Shown here in pieces: positions 62,186-64,000 of a DNA stretch of 64,000 bases; position 1 is the first letter of the stretch, and every line of letters starts with the position of its first letter. The position numbers and the translations under genes were made by a program. Where the stretch lies: the NCBI GenBank assembly GCA_034431435.1, contig DAOUDG010000081.1, positions 1 to 64,000 on the forward strand. The letters are read 5' to 3'. Origin of the DNA: JAHCIE01 sp034431435. GTDB taxonomy: Bacteria; Chloroflexota; Anaerolineae; Epilineales; JAHCIE01. The notes beneath the pieces are model-generated. The model was not told where the DNA came from. It ran no database searches and worked only from the letters and a program-made list of their open reading frames with translations.

Positions 62186-62238
62186 CGTGAAACGTGGGGC
62201 GTGAAACGTGACCTGCTTCGACTGCTCTCGCGTTTCAC
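62186..62238. repeat. Two direct and one inverted copy of GTGAAACG
   Basis: CGTGAAACGTG occurs at 62186-62196 and 62200-62210, and its reverse CGTTTCAC at 62231-62238, between the SGNH and ABC ATPase genes. It could be a binding site for a regulator or a dispersed repeat. No terminator-like structure is evident here. Confidence 0.5.
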
Positions 62239-62248
62239 ATGTTACGCC

Positions 62249-62938
62249 TCAGTCAATGCCGCCACTCGCTTCCAGCGCCGCGTAGAAAACGTCGGCCAGG
62301 CGCTGGTAGCCTGCCGCGCTGGGGTGGAAGCCGTCGCCACTGATATACTCGGGATGGCTGGCCAGCTCGGTCCAGCCGCTGTGCAGGTCAACCAGCGTCG
62401 CGCCGTGGCGGACGGCCTGGCGGGCGATCACCTCGTTCCAGCGCGCTACCTCGGCCTGTACCTGCGGGCGTGACATGTCCGTCACGCCCGTCACGCCATA
62501 GACGGGGAGCTGTTCCAGGGCGGGGATGTTACCGATGAGAATGCGCCGCGGCTGAGTCGCCTGAACAGCCGTTAGCAGGCGATCCAGGTCGCGCTCGTAG
62601 CGGTCGAGGGGTACGCGGGCGTTGAAGTCGTTGACGGCCAGCCAGATGGTGACCAGGTCGGGGCGCTGCTCGGCGGCGACCGGCAGCTGCTGCTGAACGG
62701 CGTCGGCGATTCTGGCGCCGCTCACGCCGAGGTTGACCAGGCGCGCGCCCGGCGGCAAGCGCTGCTGGAGTTGGGGGACCCAGCCATCGCGGGCGGGGTC
62801 AGGCGCGCCGATGCCGACGCTGTCCGACGCGCCCAGAGCCACGTAGAGGGGCGGCGGTGCGGCTGGGGCGGACACCGCACAGGCGCTCAGGCTGAGAATG
62901 AGGCCCAACCAGAGAATCAAATGGAGAAAGCGTCGCAT
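62249..62938 (-). CDS. SGNH/GDSL-type lipoprotein hydrolase
   Basis: A 229-residue lipoprotein-like esterase. The signal peptide with lipobox LSLSAC places Cys20 as the lipidated residue, and a Pro/Ala spacer follows. SGNH blocks: GASDSVG (Ser, block I, near 38), NLGVSG (Gly, block II), WLAVNDF (Asn, block III) and SGDGFHPS (Asp and His, block V). Start at ATG 62938 has no ribosome site, and a TATAAT is just seven bases upstream, so the transcript is probably leaderless. It acts on acyl groups or sugars outside the membrane and is the first gene of the ABC unit. Confidence 0.85.
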   Translation of the reverse strand: MRRFLHLILWLGLILSLSACAVSAPAAPPPLYVALGASDSVGIGAPDPARDGWVPQLQQRLPPGARLVNLGVSGARIADAVQQQLPVAAEQRPDLVTIWLAVNDFNARVPLDRYERDLDRLLTAVQATQPRRILIGNIPALEQLPVYGVTGVTDMSRPQVQAEVARWNEVIARQAVRHGATLVDLHSGWTELASHPEYISGDGFHPSAAGYQRLADVFYAALEASGGID

Positions 62939-62944
62939 GCTGCA

Positions 62945-62974
62945 ATTATAGGGGACGCGCCTGGGGAGGGCGAA
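62945..62974 (-). promoter_or_regulatory. Promoter of the SGNH lipoprotein gene, leaderless type
   Basis: Minus-strand TATAAT at 62950-62945, with TTCGCC 18 bases upstream (62974-62969). Transcription would begin at or next to the ATG at 62938. Confidence 0.55.
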
Positions 62975-62978
62975 ACCG

Positions 62979-63021
62979 AAAGAAAAGGGGTGACGGACAC
63001 TACGTGCGTCGCCCGTCACCC
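62979..63021 (-). terminator. Terminator of the LysM gene
   Basis: GGGTGACGG (63021-63013 on the minus strand) and CCGTCACCC (62996-62988) form a perfect 9-bp stem with a 16-base loop, followed on the minus strand by CTTTTCTTT. It isolates the LysM gene from the SGNH gene. Confidence 0.78.
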
Positions 63022-63115
63022 GATGGAAGGGAAGGAAGGGGGCAGAGTCAGTCTACAGTCACATGGCGTTGGCGCCGGCGTGCACCTAAGCCAATCCTCA
63101 CCTCAGCAAACGTGC

Positions 63116-63481
63116 TTAGCGATAGGGAACCCAGACCCAGCGGCCAGGCATCCAGACCCAGTGGCCCCCCTGATAGCCATACCAGGGCTTGTAGCCGTGG
63201 CTGTAGCCATAGTAGCCAGCGGGCGGGATGTACAGGCACTGGCCGGCGCGGATGTAGTTCGGGTTGTGGATGCCGTTATAGGAGGCCAGGGCCTGTACCG
63301 ACACGCCGAAACGCGCGGCGATGCCCGACAGGGTGTTACCATAGCGTACCACATACCCGTTACACCAGTCGTTCGAACTCTCGGCCGGCGCGGCAAAGCT
63401 CACGGCTGTCCCCAGGATCAGCAGGCTAAGGACGAGCACGAGCGCCAGACCAAACCGGCGTCCCCACAGTTTCCGGTCCAT
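63116..63481 (-). CDS. LysM-domain protein with aromatic C-terminal tail
   Basis: A 121-residue exported protein. The signal peptide (LVLVLSLLILGTAVSFA) is near 14-30, followed by one LysM domain about 43-92 (YVVRYGNTLSGIAARFGVSVQALASYNGIHNPNYIRAGQCLYIP) that binds peptidoglycan. The tail is rich in Gly, Tyr and Trp (GYSHGYKPWYGYQGGHWVWM). Two cysteines flank the LysM domain and may form a disulphide. No catalytic domain is present, so it is a wall-associated protein rather than an enzyme. Confidence 0.92.
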   Translation of the reverse strand: MDRKLWGRRFGLALVLVLSLLILGTAVSFAAPAESSNDWCNGYVVRYGNTLSGIAARFGVSVQALASYNGIHNPNYIRAGQCLYIPPAGYYGYSHGYKPWYGYQGGHWVWMPGRWVWVPYR

Positions 63482-63629
63482 CGATTACCTCCCTTCCTGG
63501 CCCCGCCGATGGCGGGGTGATGAGCCAACACCTTCCTTCCAACCAACCCAGGGAAGACGGCCTCGAAACCCGCGAGCCGGATGGCTGCCCCCTCCACGGC
63601 CCGCTGTCCGCGCTTCCCTACCTGTGACA

Positions 63630-63658
63630 ACGATAGCAGAGCGCGGAGTGTTATGCAA
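63630..63658 (-). promoter_or_regulatory. Promoter of the LysM gene
   Basis: Minus-strand TTGCAT (63658-63653), 17 bases, TATCGT (63635-63630). It implies a leader of about 140 bases containing a CCCGCC/GGCGGG hairpin near the start codon. Confidence 0.6.
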
Positions 63659-63665
63659 ATGCGCG

Positions 63666-64000
63666 TTAAGGTACAATCTCGATCTGAGACGGCGAGCGTA
63701 CGATGATCTCCGGCGCGCCGTTGTACTCCTGGACAAGCCCCGTGACCCTTACACGCGCGCCCTTGTACATCTCTTCCGGTGGGCGGGAGAAGCGCGCCGC
63801 CTCAGCGGGAAAAATGACGATCTTGAGATCCGTGGCGTAGTTTTGGCTAAAGTTCAGGTACGTCACCCGGCCGGTGTTGCGCGTCGCCACAATGACACCC
63901 TCGGCCGTGACGGTCTGCCCCACCCAGCGGCCGGCGTCGCGCCAGGCGATGCGCGTCGGGGTGGCCGTCGCGGCGCGGGCGGCTGGCGCGGTCGTCGGCG
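63666..64000 (-). CDS. OB-fold domain protein, cut by the right edge
   Basis: The C-terminal 111 codons of a gene that enters from the right edge; its start is outside. After a Pro/Ala/Thr-rich linker (PTTAPAARAATATPTR), an OB-fold-like region reads GQTVTAEGVIVATRN, YLNFSQNYATDLKIVIFP and GARVRVTGLVQEYNGAPEIIVRSPSQIEI. Such domains bind nucleic acid or occur at the end of exported competence- or nuclease-like proteins. No name can be given. A possible internal GTG at 63923 is not preferred, since the frame stays open upstream. Confidence 0.75.
   Translation of the reverse strand, partial: PTTAPAARAATATPTRIAWRDAGRWVGQTVTAEGVIVATRNTGRVTYLNFSQNYATDLKIVIFPAEAARFSRPPEEMYKGARVRVTGLVQEYNGAPEIIVRSPSQIEIVP

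Noticed and set aside
63482..63625. c-di-AMP (ydaO-type) riboswitch before the LysM gene
   Set aside because: The context fits, but conserved segments such as GGGTGAAT and the paired core could not be found.

Overview
The window is GC-rich DNA from a bacterial chromosome, with dense coding on both strands, ATGA/GTGA stop-start overlaps, clear AGGAG-type ribosome sites and canonical TTGACA/TATAAT-like promoters. No rRNA, tRNA, CRISPR array, phage module or intact insertion sequence is visible. The mix of genes (ThyX instead of ThyA, complete Kdp system, BTAD-AAA regulator, PxKF-domain nuclease, ECF42-type sigma factor with DGPF/YCII proteins, aromatic-tailed LysM protein) suggests Chloroflexota or a relative. 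This is inference from gene content; no marker gene here proves it.

Layout. 1-4.4 kb: a cut-off gene, then thymidine kinase, phosphoglucomutase/phosphomannomutase, ThyX and dCTP deaminase (pyrimidine deoxynucleotide supply), and a GNAT acetyltransferase. 4.4-10.5 kb (minus): RhaD-like aldolase, aminotransferase, amidase, an arrestin-fold protein with a very acidic insert, and a GT39-type membrane glycosyltransferase. 10.6-16.2 kb (plus): Crp-family regulator, M20 hydrolase, a DUF433-like small protein, and a 1075-residue fusion of an SCP2-like domain, an Ala/Pro linker and both halves of a 2-oxoacid dehydrogenase E1 whose catalytic residues are mostly replaced. 16.2-24.6 kb (minus): a RecQ relic and the operon micropeptide-kdpF-A-B-C-D-E, with a candidate operator. 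24.8-26.7 kb: a GH13 glycosidase. 26.7-30.8 kb (minus): adenylate kinase, YbaK-type deacylase, FAD oxidoreductase, CocE hydrolase. 31.1-36.4 kb (plus): large secreted nuclease and a CPA2 antiporter. 36.4-42.1 kb (minus): HtrA-like protease, MoxR, DUF58, two BatA-like VWA proteins, metallophosphoesterase. 42.3-47.0 kb (minus): BBE-type FAD oxidase and BTAD-AAA regulator.

47.3-54.6 kb is the most coherent system. An ECF42-type sigma factor with a TPR tail is transcribed with a DUF2277 gene from a perfect sigma-70 promoter. It is followed by a collinear operon (VOC, DHFR-like, alpha/beta hydrolase, broken DUF1801, DUF1579-like, DinB, Asp-box propeller, MoaD-like, YCII) and a second YCII gene. 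Each of these two units is preceded by the same unusual promoter, TGTCGA-N17-CGAC, which resembles the reported ECF42 promoter. A 13-bp-stem terminator separates the two units and touches the second promoter.

54.6-64 kb (minus): UGT-type glycosyltransferase, SnoaL-like protein, truncated HAD gene, DmpA-type peptidase, an FtsX/MacB-type ABC permease and ATPase, a lipoprotein SGNH hydrolase that looks leaderless, a LysM protein, and an OB-fold gene that runs off the right edge. Several gene relics (RecQ, DUF1801, HAD) and short intergenic repeats point to moderate genome erosion without visible mobile elements.
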